From Shewanella morhuae (lineage in GTDB: Bacteria > Pseudomonadota > Gammaproteobacteria > Enterobacterales > Shewanellaceae), in contig NZ_FTNN01000013.1 of the NCBI RefSeq assembly GCF_900156405.1, positions 60,130-124,129 of the forward strand: 64,000 nucleotides of DNA, written 5' to 3'. The position numbers were made by a program, and so were the translations under genes. Shown one piece after another: positions 37,601 through 48,262 of the stretch (positions are counted from its first letter, which is position 1; each line of letters begins with the position of its first letter). The notes under the pieces are model-generated. The model was not told the origin of the DNA. It saw only the letters and a program-made list of their open reading frames with translations, and did no database searches.

Positions 37601-38599
37601 TTAAATTAATAAACCAATTTTTTCATAAACTTTTTTCAGTGTCACTTCAGCGCGTGCTTGAGCATTTTCGGCCCCCGCCCTCATCACTTGGTCCAAGTAA
37701 GCGTTATCGCTACGAATTGCGCGATAACGCTCTTGCAGTGGCTCTAACATGCTCACAACCGCTTCGCCCGCGGCGCCTTTTAAATGGCCATACATCTTGC
37801 CTTCAAATTCGGCTTCTAAACTTGCAATACTCTGGCCCGTCACACCCGACATTAAACTGAGTAGGTTAGATACTCCTGGCTTATTGCCCACATCAAAACG
37901 TACCACTGGCGGCTCTTCGCTATCTGTCATAGCTTTTTTCAGCTTCTTCAGCACTGATTTAGGATCTTCCAACAGGCCGATAACATTGTTACGGTTCTCG
38001 TCTGACTTCGACATCTTTTTCAGCGGCTCCTGCAGTGACATCACTTTAGCGCCATGCTCTGGAATAAATGGCTCAGGGATAGTAAAAGTATCACCATAGG
38101 CATTATTGAAACGAGTGGCGATATCACGGGTTAACTCAAGGTGTTGCTTTTGATCTTGACCTACGGGGATTTCGTTGGCTTGATAAAGTAAAATATCTGC
38201 CGCCATCAGTACCGGATAGTCAAACAAACCCACGTTAATGTTACTTGCGTGCTTTTGTGACTTATCTTTAAATTGAGTCATACGGCTCAGCTCACCCATT
38301 TGGGTGTAACAGTTTAATGCCCAAGCTAATTGAGTGTGTTGCGGCACCTGTGACTGAATAAATACTGTGCTTTTTTTAGGGTCAACTCCACAGGCTAAAT
38401 AAAGGGCTAAGGTATCTAAACACGCCTCGCGCAGTACTTTAGGATCTTGGCGTACGGTAATGGCATGCAAGTCAACCACACAATACAGACAGTCATGACT
38501 ATCTTGCATCGCAACCCATTGACGCAATGCACCCATGTAGTTACCTATGGTTAATTCGCCGGACGGCTGCGCACCGCTAAATACTATGGGTTTGGTCAT
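37601..38599 (-). CDS. trpS: Tryptophanyl-tRNA synthetase
   Basis: A 332-residue class I synthetase. [17 protein letters not shown] at about 9-25 holds the HIGH-type motif (TIGN), and KKMSKSD at 194-200 the KMSKS loop. It charges tRNA-Trp with tryptophan. GGAG lies 10 nt before the ATG. Last gene of rpe-gph-trpS, the same order as E. coli; 72-nt gap after gph. Confidence 0.97.
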   Translation of the reverse strand: MTKPIVFSGAQPSGELTIGNYMGALRQWVAMQDSHDCLYCVVDLHAITVRQDPKVLREACLDTLALYLACGVDPKKSTVFIQSQVPQHTQLAWALNCYTQMGELSRMTQFKDKSQKHASNINVGLFDYPVLMAADILLYQANEIPVGQDQKQHLELTRDIATRFNNAYGDTFTIPEPFIPEHGAKVMSLQEPLKKMSKSDENRNNVIGLLEDPKSVLKKLKKAMTDSEEPPVVRFDVGNKPGVSNLLSLMSGVTGQSIASLEAEFEGKMYGHLKGAAGEAVVSMLEPLQERYRAIRSDNAYLDQVMRAGAENAQARAEVTLKKVYEKIGLLI

Positions 38600-38671
38600 T
38601 ACGTCATTGCTCCACTATTGTATAAATGATAAAGAAAAAGGCACTAAAAAAGACTAAAAACGGGTCAACAC

Positions 38672-39352
38672 TTATTGCTTAGCAGGATTTACCCAGTTCA
38701 AAATGTCGCTAAACTGCTCACATACGGCGTCTGGGCCGCTGAGCCCAATATCTTCACCGTAGTTGTAGCCATAGGTCAAGCCGATTGATGCTATCCCCGC
38801 CGCTTTCGCGGCTAAAATATCATTTCTAGAGTCACCTACCATCAATAACTGACTTTTCTCTAATTGCCATTCACGTAATACATGCTGCAGCGGTAAAGGA
38901 TCAGGTTTCATTTTAGCGAGTGTATCGCCACCTAACACTAAACTGAAAAAGTCGTTAATACCAAAGGCATTAAGTAACGGTAAGGTAAAACGGTAGGGCT
39001 TGTTCGTCACCACCGCCAGCTTATAACCAGCATCGAACAAAGTTTGTAGTACTGAGTGTACATCAGCATAAAGCACACTGTGCTTTTCAAGATTCTCTTG
39101 GTAATGATGCATAAAAGTTGGCATCGCAGCATCGAGAGCGGTTTGCTCAACATCCAATCCCAAGGCATGAGTCATAGCACGGCGCATTAACATTTCTGCG
39201 CCATTCCCCACCCACGTCCGTACCTGAGCTTCTGTGCAACTACTTAACCCCAACTCTGCCAAGGTCGCTTGAGTTGCCACAGCTAGATCGGGCACGCTAT
39301 CAATCAGCGTGCCATCAAGATCAAATGCAATCGCTTTAATTTGATCCCACAT
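38672..39352 (-). CDS. gph: Phosphoglycolate phosphatase Gph
   Basis: A 226-residue HAD hydrolase. DLDGTLIDSVPDLA at about 11-24 carries the nucleophile Asp11 and Asp13; VVTNKPYRFT and GDSRNDILAAKAAG are motifs 2 and 4. It removes phosphate from 2-phosphoglycolate. The start is 2 nt from the rpe stop, so the two are coupled. Confidence 0.95.
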   Translation of the reverse strand: MWDQIKAIAFDLDGTLIDSVPDLAVATQATLAELGLSSCTEAQVRTWVGNGAEMLMRRAMTHALGLDVEQTALDAAMPTFMHHYQENLEKHSVLYADVHSVLQTLFDAGYKLAVVTNKPYRFTLPLLNAFGINDFFSLVLGGDTLAKMKPDPLPLQHVLREWQLEKSQLLMVGDSRNDILAAKAAGIASIGLTYGYNYGEDIGLSGPDAVCEQFSDILNWVNPAKQ

Positions 39353-39354
39353 AT

Positions 39355-40029
39355 TTACGCCCCGACTTTAGCAAGTTCAGCGCGCATTTCATCTACTACG
39401 GTTTTGTAATCAGGCTGACTAAAAATAGCCGAACCCGCGACAAACATATCAGCACCAGCGGCAGCAATTTCGGCAATGTTATCAACTTTAACGCCGCCAT
39501 CGACTTCTAAGCGAATATCAAAACCACTAGCATCAATGCGCGCCCGCACTTGGCGTAATTTATCTAATGTTGATGGGATAAAAGATTGCCCACCAAAACC
39601 TGGATTGACTGACATCAACAAAATAACATCAAGCTTATCCATCACATGATCGAGGTAATGTAGCGGAGTCGCAGGATTAAACACCAGACCCGCTTTACAG
39701 CCGCACTCTTTAATCAACTGTAAAGTACGATCAACGTGTTCGGAGGCTTCTGGATGGAAAGTAATAATAGAGGCTCCGGCTTTAGCAAAATCAGGCACGA
39801 TACGGTCAACTGGTTTCACCATTAAATGCACGTCAATATCAGCGGTAATACCGTAATTACGTAACGCTTGGCACACCATAGGGCCAATCGTTAAGTTAGG
39901 AACATAGTGGTTATCCATCACATCAAAATGCACTACGTCAGTTCCCGCATCTAACACGGCTTTTACATCATCACCTAAACGGGCAAAATCGGCAGATAAA
40001 ATCGATGGAGCGATCAAGAATGGACGCAT
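39355..40029 (-). CDS. rpe: Ribulose-phosphate 3-epimerase
   Basis: A 224-residue TIM-barrel enzyme that interconverts ribulose 5-phosphate and xylulose 5-phosphate. [20 protein letters not shown] is the opening motif; [19 protein letters not shown] and [11 protein letters not shown] carry metal and phosphate ligands. First gene of rpe-gph-trpS; in E. coli it directly follows dam, here two small opposite-strand genes intervene. Confidence 0.97.
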   Translation of the reverse strand: MRPFLIAPSILSADFARLGDDVKAVLDAGTDVVHFDVMDNHYVPNLTIGPMVCQALRNYGITADIDVHLMVKPVDRIVPDFAKAGASIITFHPEASEHVDRTLQLIKECGCKAGLVFNPATPLHYLDHVMDKLDVILLMSVNPGFGGQSFIPSTLDKLRQVRARIDASGFDIRLEVDGGVKVDNIAEIAAAGADMFVAGSAIFSQPDYKTVVDEMRAELAKVGA

Positions 40030-40304
40030 AGGGCACTCGCTGCTATTTGAATAAAAGTACTTTATTTTACCCTGAGCTAAGCTAAGCCTCTATAGCTAAA
40101 GCCACATTTCGAGTAATTGATACGTTATCGCAATATAAGCAATACTGCATTTTTTGTAACGGTGGGAGTCGATTGTGATCTCTATTAGGTTATACAGGCT
40201 AATTTTCCATCGCGATTTAGAGAGTATTGCTAAATTTTTGTTCATAAACTAAACGAGTTTGTTATACTCGAGGCGCAGTAACTGGTAATTTGAAAGGAAA
40301 TGTT

Positions 40305-40670
40305 ATGAATGGGCGTTTTAGTCAACTTTTACACTATGTTAAGTCAGTGACATTTAAATCATCGATGATGCTAGCCTTTACTGTCGCGGTGGTGGCAACA
40401 TTAGCCTTTGGTGTTGAAAAAATCACCGAAAATACCGAAACAGCCTCTTGCGCTTGTAACCCTGGGACACGTTACAACACGACTCTACCTAGTAGTCATC
40501 CCAATAATCGCTGCACCGATCAAGCACAAACCTTAAGCTGGAAAACATGGTTTACCGGTAAAAACCGTTCGAGTCAGTTCCACTTCGTTGATCTACTTGA
40601 GTTATTACAGGGTCATCAGGATAAACCGATGGATGATCTTAAACCCACTACCTCACATCTTGCCTATTAA
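40305..40670 (+). CDS. Hypothetical membrane-anchored protein
   Basis: A 121-residue protein. One membrane segment near the N terminus (SSMMLAFTVAVVATLAFGV, about 22-40), then a polar tail with the CAC and a third Cys (CACNPGTRY...NNRC), which suggests a disulfide or metal site. No family recognised. The start ATG 40305 follows AAAGGAAA. Its stop overlaps the DUF2970 start (TAATG), so the two form a pair. It faces right, against its surroundings. Confidence 0.65.
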   Translation: MNGRFSQLLHYVKSVTFKSSMMLAFTVAVVATLAFGVEKITENTETASCACNPGTRYNTTLPSSHPNNRCTDQAQTLSWKTWFTGKNRSSQFHFVDLLELLQGHQDKPMDDLKPTTSHLAY

Positions 40671-40855
40671 TGCTTAACCGTCTTTGGCGAGTATTTCACA
40701 GTACCCTTGCCGCCTTTTTCGGTGTGCAAACTCACAACAATCGCCAGAAAGATTTTCAAGCTGGGTCGCCAATACCTTACATCATCATGGGTATTGTGCT
40801 GGCTATTATCTTAGTCGCGAGCCTAATGTTCCTCGTAGGACAAGTGCTTAACTAA
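40670..40855 (+). CDS. DUF2970 family small membrane protein
   Basis: A 61-residue protein. RLWRVFHSTLAAFFGVQTHN then RQKDF, a membrane helix IPYIIMGIVLAIILVASLMF and a short end: the DUF2970 pattern (N-terminal amphipathic SVLAAFFGVQ, then one helix). Function unknown. The ATG overlaps the stop of the upstream gene by one base. Confidence 0.8.
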   Translation: MLNRLWRVFHSTLAAFFGVQTHNNRQKDFQAGSPIPYIIMGIVLAIILVASLMFLVGQVLN

Positions 40856-40874
40856 CCGCATTAATCTGCCGTAA

Positions 40875-41714
40875 CTAATCCTCTTTAGGATCATAATTCT
40901 CATCATACAATGCCATCAATTCATCCACCTTATGACGACCACTGCCATTTTGGCTAATATTACGCTGTACCTGAATTTTAGCTAAGTGGGCACCACGATA
41001 TAATTCACGGGTTAATGGAATATCATGATTGCTGATCAATACTGGAATACCACGCTCTAAAGCGGTATGACGAGAATGACGCGCCAGCAATGCTTGATCA
41101 TCTAAGCTAAAACCCGCGCCGACATAAGTCGTAAAACTGGACGTTGTCGATAATGGCGCATAAGGCGGATCGCAATAAACAACATCGCCACTGCGCGTCT
41201 GCTCAAAAGCTTTTTCGTAACCAATGCATTTAAACTCGGCACGTTGAGCTTTTTCAGAAAAAGCCCAAATTTCTTTTTCAGGAAAATAAGGTTTTTTATA
41301 GGAGCCAAAAGGTACGTTGAAGCCGCCTTTACGGTTATAACGACATAGACCATTAAAACCATGACGATTTAAATAGAGAAAATACACGGAGCGCTGGAAG
41401 GGATCGCGACATTGATTAAAATCGCTCCGTACTTGGTAGTAAGCTTCTTTTTGATTCATCGAATCCACAAACAAAGCCTTCGCTGCGGCAATGTAAACTT
41501 CTGGTTGATGCTTCACAATTTGGTATAGCTCGATCAAGTCTTGATTAATGTCACAGAGTAAATAGTTAGCGTAATTAGTATTTAAAAAAACCGATCCTGC
41601 ACCCACAAATGGCTCAACTAAACGGTCTCCGGTGGGTAAATAATTGGCCAACTCATCCACCAATTTAAATTTACCGCCTGCCCACTTGAGGAAGGCTCTG
41701 TGTTTTTTTATCAT
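40875..41714 (-). CDS. dam: DNA adenine methylase Dam
   Basis: A 279-residue N6-adenine methyltransferase for GATC sites. LKWAGGKFKLVDELANYLP at 9-27 (motif X), FVGAGSVFLN at 36-45 (motif I, SAM), and CDPPYAPLS at 181-189 (DPPY catalytic motif). It supports mismatch repair and replication timing via SeqA. Downstream of damX in the same operon, as in E. coli. Confidence 0.97.
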   Translation of the reverse strand: MIKKHRAFLKWAGGKFKLVDELANYLPTGDRLVEPFVGAGSVFLNTNYANYLLCDINQDLIELYQIVKHQPEVYIAAAKALFVDSMNQKEAYYQVRSDFNQCRDPFQRSVYFLYLNRHGFNGLCRYNRKGGFNVPFGSYKKPYFPEKEIWAFSEKAQRAEFKCIGYEKAFEQTRSGDVVYCDPPYAPLSTTSSFTTYVGAGFSLDDQALLARHSRHTALERGIPVLISNHDIPLTRELYRGAHLAKIQVQRNISQNGSGRHKVDELMALYDENYDPKED

Positions 41715-41762
41715 TTAACTTGATGAATGCCGACAAAAATAAAGGTCATGATTGTACTCTGT

Positions 41763-43217
41763 TTATTCTGAAATTTCACGACTTGGGAGGCTTTCTTGTA
41801 ATCGATAATCTTTCAAATCGGCCCACTTTCGAACCCAAGGCTGGTCGAGGTGATACGTTTTAACCAGTTGAGTTGCCGCATTTGACGCTAATTTACTGTT
41901 GCTATAGTTGCCGACGAGGATCACCCAACGTTGTTTATATCTAGCAATCCGAACGCCTTCGACATTACCAATACTATTTAATGTAGTGCGCAAAGTATCA
42001 ATCTGAGTGACGCTCGCAATCTGTATGGTGTAACCTTTTGTTGGTTTTTTCGTATCAAAAACAGCTTTAGATATCCGTCTGCTAACCTTTTCTGCCCCCG
42101 AAGTTAAAGGCTGAACATCAGTTATTTTTGCTGGCGGCGCAGAGTCTTCAACCGGTTTATTCTCAGTAAAAGACTTACTGCTCACTTCGCCAATGTGTGT
42201 GAGGGCTGCAGCATCAGGCTCTGCATTGGGTGCTTCACCGTGGAACTGGCTCAGAGGATCAACAACTTGGTCTGCTTTTACTTCAGCTATATTGAGAACC
42301 TTCTCAATCTCAGCCTTCTTTAGTCGCTCAGCTCGCAGGGTAAAATAGGGCGCTAACACTTGCTGCCCAAAAGATAAAAACGCGGGTGAATCTATTGCCG
42401 GAAAAGTCACTGTTTCTAGCGCAGGCCGTTTAGAGAAAGGCTGAGTCACACCAAGCCATATAGCAAGGGCCAATAACACACTCACTGCGGCAATAATTAT
42501 CGTCTTATATTGCTTCCAGGAAGAAACTTTCTCCGGCGGATGATGCAGGGCTTTTTCTAACAAAGTGACCACTTCCTGTGGCGTCCCCGTTTGTTTTTCA
42601 AGCTGACTGCGTACGATTTCCCTTGGGGTAAAAGGGTTTTCATCGCTATATCTCAGTAAAGTTTGATACAGTGCCTCACGTTCAGGCATGCTCAGTGGCT
42701 CAATACTGATGGGTAATATTTGTCGCCGTAATTGCTCAGGTAATTGTGGTAATAAGTCAGCTAGAAAACTTGGTGGCACCGTAAGCGTCACCGCAATATT
42801 CTTACCCGCACACTGAATTTGATTGAGGATGATGCACTCAGCCCACAGGGATTTTGGCAATAAATGCGCATCATCGATAATGATGTGTAAGGGTTTAGTT
42901 TGCGTGCTGGCAAGCCGCAACAGAGTATCGGCTAGTGGAATATCATCATCAAAAATGGGCGATGAAATTAGCTGAACCAAAATTTTACGCCGGATCTCAG
43001 CGTTATCGGCATGCATAGGACAAATCACGAATGCCGCATTGGACTCATCAAAATCAGTCGTTAATCCAGTGACTAAAGTGGTTTTACCTGAACCGCTGAC
43101 ACCAGAAAGCACCAGTAACTGATCACTATAGCTGGCAATATGATGCATTCTTTGTATGATGGCTTCCTGAGAAGGAAGTAAGACAGAACCTTGAAATGTC
43201 ACTCGCTCACCACACAA
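41763..43217 (-). CDS. damX: DamX-like SPOR-domain division protein with AAA ATPase
   Basis: A 484-residue protein. The N-terminal 230 residues are an AAA+ domain with Walker A GVSGSGKTT at 39-47 and Walker B LHIIIDDAHLLP near 109-120; a membrane segment lies at about 238-258; a linker follows; the C-terminal SPOR domain at about 395-470 (GYTIQIASVTQIDTLR) binds denuded glycan at the septum. DamX acts in division. The cytoplasmic ATPase resembles the GspA/ExeA type. It is 4 nt from aroB. Confidence 0.93.
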   Translation of the reverse strand: MCGERVTFQGSVLLPSQEAIIQRMHHIASYSDQLLVLSGVSGSGKTTLVTGLTTDFDESNAAFVICPMHADNAEIRRKILVQLISSPIFDDDIPLADTLLRLASTQTKPLHIIIDDAHLLPKSLWAECIILNQIQCAGKNIAVTLTVPPSFLADLLPQLPEQLRRQILPISIEPLSMPEREALYQTLLRYSDENPFTPREIVRSQLEKQTGTPQEVVTLLEKALHHPPEKVSSWKQYKTIIIAAVSVLLALAIWLGVTQPFSKRPALETVTFPAIDSPAFLSFGQQVLAPYFTLRAERLKKAEIEKVLNIAEVKADQVVDPLSQFHGEAPNAEPDAAALTHIGEVSSKSFTENKPVEDSAPPAKITDVQPLTSGAEKVSRRISKAVFDTKKPTKGYTIQIASVTQIDTLRTTLNSIGNVEGVRIARYKQRWVILVGNYSNSKLASNAATQLVKTYHLDQPWVRKWADLKDYRLQESLPSREISE

Positions 43218-43220
43218 TTT

Positions 43221-44297
43221 TTATGCGCTGCGAATAACCTGCTCAAGAGTCGATTCAGTGACTTGGCTAAAAACATCCGCACTACCTATTGCCGTTGGAA
43301 GCACCAGTCGAATCTGACCGCTTAATACTTTTTTATCGCGTCGCATATGTTGAATGAAACTGTCGAAATCCATCGATTTCGGCGCTCTCACTGGAAGATC
43401 AAAAGCTTGCAATAACTGTATGATACGACAAACTATTGACTCGTCGATAAGCCCCAGCGTCTTAGCTGTTTGAGCAGCAAGAACTGTGCCAGCTGATACC
43501 GCTTCACCATGCAACCAATTACCGTAGCCCATTTCTGCTTCAATCGCATGACCAAAGGTATGACCCAGATTCAATAAAGCACGTACTCCCTGCTCAGTTT
43601 CATCTTGGCTAACCACATCAGCTTTAATTTCACAGCAACGAGAAATAGCATAAATTAATGCTTCAGTATCTAACGTTTTTAGTGCCGTTACATTATTTTC
43701 AAGCCATTGAAAAAAATCAGCATCCCACATGATTCCATACTTAATGACTTCCGCCATTCCCGCTGAAAATTCGCGTGCAGGTAACGTATGTAAACATTGG
43801 ATATCGATAAGCACGATTTGTGGCTGATAAAAAGCCCCTATCATGTTTTTACCAAGCGGATGATTTACAGCAGTTTTACCGCCAACCGAAGAATCTACTT
43901 GCGACAATAAGGTTGTCGGAATTTGAATAAAATCGATCCCACGCTGGTAACATGCCGCTGCAAAGCCGGTCATATCACCAATCACGCCGCCACCCAAAGC
44001 CACCAGCACAGAATCTCGACCATAGTTTTGCTGCAGCAATGCAGTGAAGATAGTATCTAGATGCGCTAAGTTTTTGAATTGTTCGCCGTCGGGGAGGATA
44101 ACACTCTCTACTTCACCAAACGAAGCCATCGTCTCTTGTACCTGTTTAAGATACAAAGGCGCGACAGTTTCATTGGTGACGATAAGAATACGTTTTTTAA
44201 GCAGGTAGCGAGACAAGGTCTCGCCATCACTCATCAAATTCTGGCCAATATAAATGGGATAACTACGTACACCTAAATCAACCTGAATTTGCTTCAT
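43221..44297 (-). CDS. aroB: 3-dehydroquinate synthase
   Basis: A 358-residue NAD-dependent enzyme that makes 3-dehydroquinate from DAHP, step two of the shikimate pathway. [21 protein letters not shown] near 98-118 binds NAD, and [25 protein letters not shown] near 243-267 carries zinc ligands (cited in pieces). Between aroK (9-nt gap) and damX, as in E. coli. Confidence 0.97.
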   Translation of the reverse strand: MKQIQVDLGVRSYPIYIGQNLMSDGETLSRYLLKKRILIVTNETVAPLYLKQVQETMASFGEVESVILPDGEQFKNLAHLDTIFTALLQQNYGRDSVLVALGGGVIGDMTGFAAACYQRGIDFIQIPTTLLSQVDSSVGGKTAVNHPLGKNMIGAFYQPQIVLIDIQCLHTLPAREFSAGMAEVIKYGIMWDADFFQWLENNVTALKTLDTEALIYAISRCCEIKADVVSQDETEQGVRALLNLGHTFGHAIEAEMGYGNWLHGEAVSAGTVLAAQTAKTLGLIDESIVCRIIQLLQAFDLPVRAPKSMDFDSFIQHMRRDKKVLSGQIRLVLPTAIGSADVFSQVTESTLEQVIRSA

Positions 44298-44306
44298 AAA
44301 GTCTAC

Positions 44307-44822
44307 CTAAAAACCTAATTGCTCAATGATTTGATTGGCGACAATCTTCGCGCTTTGATCATCGGTTTTGACAATCACATCAGCAATTTCTTCGTACAAT
44401 GGATTACGGATCTCTGCAAGATTCTCCAACACTTCTCGAGGATCATCCACTTGCAATAATGGGCGTCGCTTGTCTCTTTGAGTACGAGCAACCTGTTTGT
44501 CGATAGTCGTTTCCAGATAAACCACAATGCCACGTGCAGACAGATGATTACGGATATCTTTGCTTTGTACTGAACCACCACCGGTGGCAAGGACGATACC
44601 TTGTTTTTCAGACAAATCAGCAATAACCTGAGCTTCACGAACACGGAAGCCTTCTTCACCTTCGACGTCAAACACCCAAGCAATATCAGCGCCCGTGCGT
44701 TGTTCAATCTCTTGATCTGAATCGTGGAATTCTAAATGCAGCATTTGCGCCAGATGACGACCAATTGTGCTTTTACCTGCGCCCATAGGGCCTACCAGAA
44801 AAATATTACGTTTTTCAGCCAT
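44307..44822 (-). CDS. aroK: Shikimate kinase I
   Basis: A 171-residue kinase that phosphorylates shikimate. Walker [12 protein letters not shown] at 11-21, [19 protein letters not shown] binds shikimate (D34, D36 region), [11 protein letters not shown] near 79-89 and KRRPLLQ in the lid. Last 45 nt are followed by aroB. A Shine-Dalgarno is not obvious; the gene follows pilQ with a hairpin between. Confidence 0.96.
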   Translation of the reverse strand: MAEKRNIFLVGPMGAGKSTIGRHLAQMLHLEFHDSDQEIEQRTGADIAWVFDVEGEEGFRVREAQVIADLSEKQGIVLATGGGSVQSKDIRNHLSARGIVVYLETTIDKQVARTQRDKRRPLLQVDDPREVLENLAEIRNPLYEEIADVIVKTDDQSAKIVANQIIEQLGF

Positions 44823-44990
44823 TTCTTGTACGTCGGAATCTTATTGAAAAGTATGCCTATATCGACTTAATATCAAGCCGACCTATATGTTACCTTGCTC
44901 TTATGAGACTAGACCGTGGATTATCTCAGTTTAGGGTCTACTATGGCAAGTCATGTGCGCTATTTATGCAAAGAATTGTATAACTTCAAG

Positions 44991-45021
44991 AATAAAGCCA
45001 GCATCTATTGCTGGCTTTATT
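44991..45021 (-). terminator. Hairpin after pilQ
   Basis: AATAAAGCCAGCA and TGCTGGCTTTATT form a perfect 13-bp stem with a 5-nt loop, beyond the pilQ stop and before aroK. It is AT-flanked, with T residues on both sides, so the pil operon and aroK may be separate transcripts. Confidence 0.65.
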
Positions 45022-45038
45022 CAATACATAGCAAGTGC

Positions 45039-47090
45039 TTAGATCTTTTCCCCAACTATTTTGGGGGTGACAAAAATAAGCAGCTCTTGACGCTCATTTT
45101 TATCAGTAGTATTGCGAAACAGGAAACCGACTAATGGAATATCACCCAGAATAGGTACTTTACTCACACGGCTGATCAGGTTTTGTTGATAAATACCGCC
45201 AAGGACGATGGTCTCACCATTATCTACCAGCACTTGAGTACCGATTCGCTGGGTATCAATTGCAACCGCAGGACCCGTTGGTGTATCGACCGTCTTCCCT
45301 TGAGAATCTTGCGTAATTTCGAGATCTAAAATAACACGATTATCAGGGGTAATTTGCGGTGTGACTCGCAGCGATAGCACGGCTTTCTTGAAGGTAACCG
45401 AAGTTGCACCGCTTGACGTTGACTCGACATAAGGGATCTCAACACCTTGCTCAATATAAGCCGACTTCTGGTTAGACGTGGTAATACGAGGGCTGGCAAT
45501 AATTTCACCTTTGTTTTCTTGCTCAAGTGCACTCAGCTCTAGATCAAGAATAGTGCCGTCAGCAAGCTTAGCCACGTGGAAAGCGATACTTGCAGGATTA
45601 GTCACTGCCGCAGGTAAGTTAACGTTTAAGCGTTGATCTGGTGTGGGAATAATGCCATTAGCAATATTTTGCGCCCCTTCCAAAGTCCCTGAAGTTCCTT
45701 TACTACCCTGTTGATCGGTTACGCCCCAACGAATACCTAAGTCTTCTGAAACGTCATCTTTCACCGTTACCATGCGCGATTCAATCAACACTTGGCGTAT
45801 AGGGATATCAAGCACTTCGACTAATCGATGGATATTTTCAATCGTTTCTGCAGTATCTTTTATCAACACGGTGTTAGTACGTTCATCGACGGCGACAGAA
45901 CCTCGCGGTGACAGTAGACTCGAGTCGGCACTTTTAAGTAACTCAGCGATATCGACGGCTTTGGCATAGTTAATTTGTAAATATTCAGAATATAGCGGTG
46001 CTAATTCTTTAACGTCTTGCTTATTCTTAAGGTTTTGACTCTCGCGGATTGCTAACTCTTCACTAGGCGCCACCATTAAGATGTTACCTTCGATACGCTT
46101 ATCCAAGCCCTTGGTTTTAAGAATCAGGTCTAGCGCTTGATCCCAAGGCACATCATCTAATCTTAAAGTAATATTACCTTCCACTGTGTCACTGGTGACT
46201 AAGTTAAAGTTGTTATAGTCAGCAATAATCTGCAATACGGTACGTACTGGAATATTTTGAAAATTTAGCGACAAAGTACGACCATTGTATATTTTAACAT
46301 CTTTCTTAGTGGCAGCTCTCACAACTTTATTCATTGAAAGCCTGAATAAATTGTCCTCTTGCTTATAGCTAAATTCATACTCACCAGTAATATCGACTAA
46401 AATACGTGCAGTTAAGCCTTCTTTATATGTCTCAAAGCTTTTTACCGGTGTTGAAAAGTCTTTCACATCCATCACATATAACAGGTCGTTATTAATGTCC
46501 GTGTTATAGAGTTTCACCTCGAGTTTAGCACCGACTTGCTCAACGTTTGCAGCGACCGAACGATTATTTAAATAGATTAATAACTCACCACCGCCATTGT
46601 CATTACGGCGAAAATCAATATTTTTAATACTATTAACAAATGGGTTTTCTGCCTGAGTTTGAGTGCCGACGACTTCATCATTAATGGTGAGACGATAAGT
46701 ATTACCAATAACAGCACCTTGATAAGGTTTCACCTTGGATAAACCTAACGTCACTTTTAACTGCGTATCTTGTTGCTCTGTAGTAATGTCATTAACCCCA
46801 ACCTGATTAATGGGTAAACGATCCTTAGCTAAGCTCGAAATGCTGTTATCAAAAGTAAGTACCAACTCTGCTGGTGAGGCGTGGGAGTCAATTACGGGTG
46901 CAATGGCTTCATCTTCAAAGACTAACTCTAGCTCCAATTGGTGGTCAACCAACGCATGATATTTGACATCTATTAATCTATTTGCCGCAAAACTTGACGG
47001 CAAAACTCCAAATACCAGTGCGAAACCAATAATAGACTTAATTAAACCTGAAGCTATTAATGGCATTTTTATCGCGGCAGAAGATCTCAT
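45039..47090 (-). CDS. pilQ: Type IV pilus secretin PilQ
   Basis: A 683-residue secretin. Signal peptide about 1-35 (ALVFGVLPSSFAA). Two AMIN domains (about 40-260) bind peptidoglycan, then STN/N0 and N1 domains (about 280-430; LNFQNIPVRTVLQIIADYN), then the secretin core with IPLVGFLFRNTTDKNERQEL near the end. It forms the outer-membrane pore for pilus passage. AGGAAA precedes the ATG. Follows pilP by 21 nt. Confidence 0.97.
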   Translation of the reverse strand: MRSSAAIKMPLIASGLIKSIIGFALVFGVLPSSFAANRLIDVKYHALVDHQLELELVFEDEAIAPVIDSHASPAELVLTFDNSISSLAKDRLPINQVGVNDITTEQQDTQLKVTLGLSKVKPYQGAVIGNTYRLTINDEVVGTQTQAENPFVNSIKNIDFRRNDNGGGELLIYLNNRSVAANVEQVGAKLEVKLYNTDINNDLLYVMDVKDFSTPVKSFETYKEGLTARILVDITGEYEFSYKQEDNLFRLSMNKVVRAATKKDVKIYNGRTLSLNFQNIPVRTVLQIIADYNNFNLVTSDTVEGNITLRLDDVPWDQALDLILKTKGLDKRIEGNILMVAPSEELAIRESQNLKNKQDVKELAPLYSEYLQINYAKAVDIAELLKSADSSLLSPRGSVAVDERTNTVLIKDTAETIENIHRLVEVLDIPIRQVLIESRMVTVKDDVSEDLGIRWGVTDQQGSKGTSGTLEGAQNIANGIIPTPDQRLNVNLPAAVTNPASIAFHVAKLADGTILDLELSALEQENKGEIIASPRITTSNQKSAYIEQGVEIPYVESTSSGATSVTFKKAVLSLRVTPQITPDNRVILDLEITQDSQGKTVDTPTGPAVAIDTQRIGTQVLVDNGETIVLGGIYQQNLISRVSKVPILGDIPLVGFLFRNTTDKNERQELLIFVTPKIVGEKI

Positions 47091-47111
47091 TATTTCCTCA
47101 TCCTTCGCTTG

Positions 47112-47639
47112 TTATTCTCCAGAAAGTTCTAAATTGCTTGTCCTTTCAGACCAACAACCTGAACCATCTGGAATTAGTTCTACTACTTCAACATTTAGTG
47201 AAGTAACCTTAGAGATCCGTCCATTGAAAAAACCTAAATATTCACCCGCTCCCATTCGATAAACGTTACCGTCATTGGTTTCAATTAACGCCCACGTTGT
47301 ATCGCCTTGGCTTAAAGTGCCACGCATTTTTAAATTATCTAATGGATAGGTCTCTAACCGTCCTTTTCGACGTTTTAAATCTGGCTGCAAACAATCCTTA
47401 CTGGTATCAACAACTTCTTCGGTTAACTCACGAGAAGGCGGTACAAATGGACTACGCAATAATTCGGCTTGATAAACAAAGTGTTCAAATTTTGGTGGTT
47501 CTTTTAAAGGTTTAATATGAGCCACATGCTCTGCTTTGGTTGTAGTAACAAATAGCTCTAAATCACTACGATCGCCAACACATCCCATTAAAAAAAGACT
47601 CAAGGTTAATACGGGTACAAATTTAAGTAGAAATTTCAT
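47112..47639 (-). CDS. pilP: Type IV pilus lipoprotein PilP
   Basis: A 175-residue inner-membrane lipoprotein: lipobox LMGC with Cys20. The C-terminal beta-sandwich contains RGTLSQGDTTWALIE and DGNVYRMGAGEYLGFFNGRI, typical of PilP. It joins PilN-PilO to PilQ. Its ATG overlaps the pilO stop by one base. Confidence 0.95.
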   Translation of the reverse strand: MKFLLKFVPVLTLSLFLMGCVGDRSDLELFVTTTKAEHVAHIKPLKEPPKFEHFVYQAELLRSPFVPPSRELTEEVVDTSKDCLQPDLKRRKGRLETYPLDNLKMRGTLSQGDTTWALIETNDGNVYRMGAGEYLGFFNGRISKVTSLNVEVVELIPDGSGCWSERTSNLELSGE

Positions 47640-48262
47640 TATTTCGCCCCCTGACTAACAGGTTTTTCGGGCGGAAGTTCAGCACCTTCTTTAAATCGAT
47701 AGGTTTTAGCAAGAATATCCATCGCTAAGTTGCCGGCCTCATCTCGCTTAATGGTGAAATCATGAAGACTAACAATGCGCGGCAGTTTAGCGACACCACT
47801 TACCATATTACCAATTTGATGATAATCCCCGGTTACCGACATTTTAATGGGAAATTCAATGTAAAAATCCCGCTGAATCTCAGGCTCCCAATCTAAACTT
47901 TGTATCCTAAGACCGGCATCGGTAGCGACAAAAGTCAAATCATCGAGCAGCCCTGGCATTTCATTCTCAGAAGGTAACATTTTTAGCAGTTCTGCAAATT
48001 GGATTTCCATCGTTGCTAATTGCTCTCGATACAATTTTAAATTTGCAGCAAGCTGATATTTACTGTGGAAATCATCTCGAAGTTGAAGCTCTTTATCTTG
48101 CTCAGCAACATAAACATCTATCGCATCAGAAACAACGAGAAAATAACCCGCAATAAAAACACACAGCATCAATAGAATTGCGAAAAAAGTTTTAACTTGT
48201 TTAGGCCAACCACCGATATTTTCAAAATCGATATCATTAAACTGACTGAGATCGAGCTTCAT
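47639..48262 (-). CDS. pilO: Type IV pilus alignment protein PilO
   Basis: A 207-residue bitopic protein: short cytoplasmic part, membrane helix at about 27-48 (FFAILLMLCVFIAGYFLVV), coiled coil to about 95, then a ferredoxin-like fold with LTFVATDAGLRIQSLDWEPE. It pairs with PilN. The ATG overlaps the pilN stop (ATGA). Confidence 0.96.
   Translation of the reverse strand: MKLDLSQFNDIDFENIGGWPKQVKTFFAILLMLCVFIAGYFLVVSDAIDVYVAEQDKELQLRDDFHSKYQLAANLKLYREQLATMEIQFAELLKMLPSENEMPGLLDDLTFVATDAGLRIQSLDWEPEIQRDFYIEFPIKMSVTGDYHQIGNMVSGVAKLPRIVSLHDFTIKRDEAGNLAMDILAKTYRFKEGAELPPEKPVSQGAK

Noticed and set aside
44916..45134. A 72-codon rightward frame before pilQ end
   Set aside because: It overlaps the pilQ hairpin and the pilQ 3' end antisense, has no ribosome site and shows no family features.
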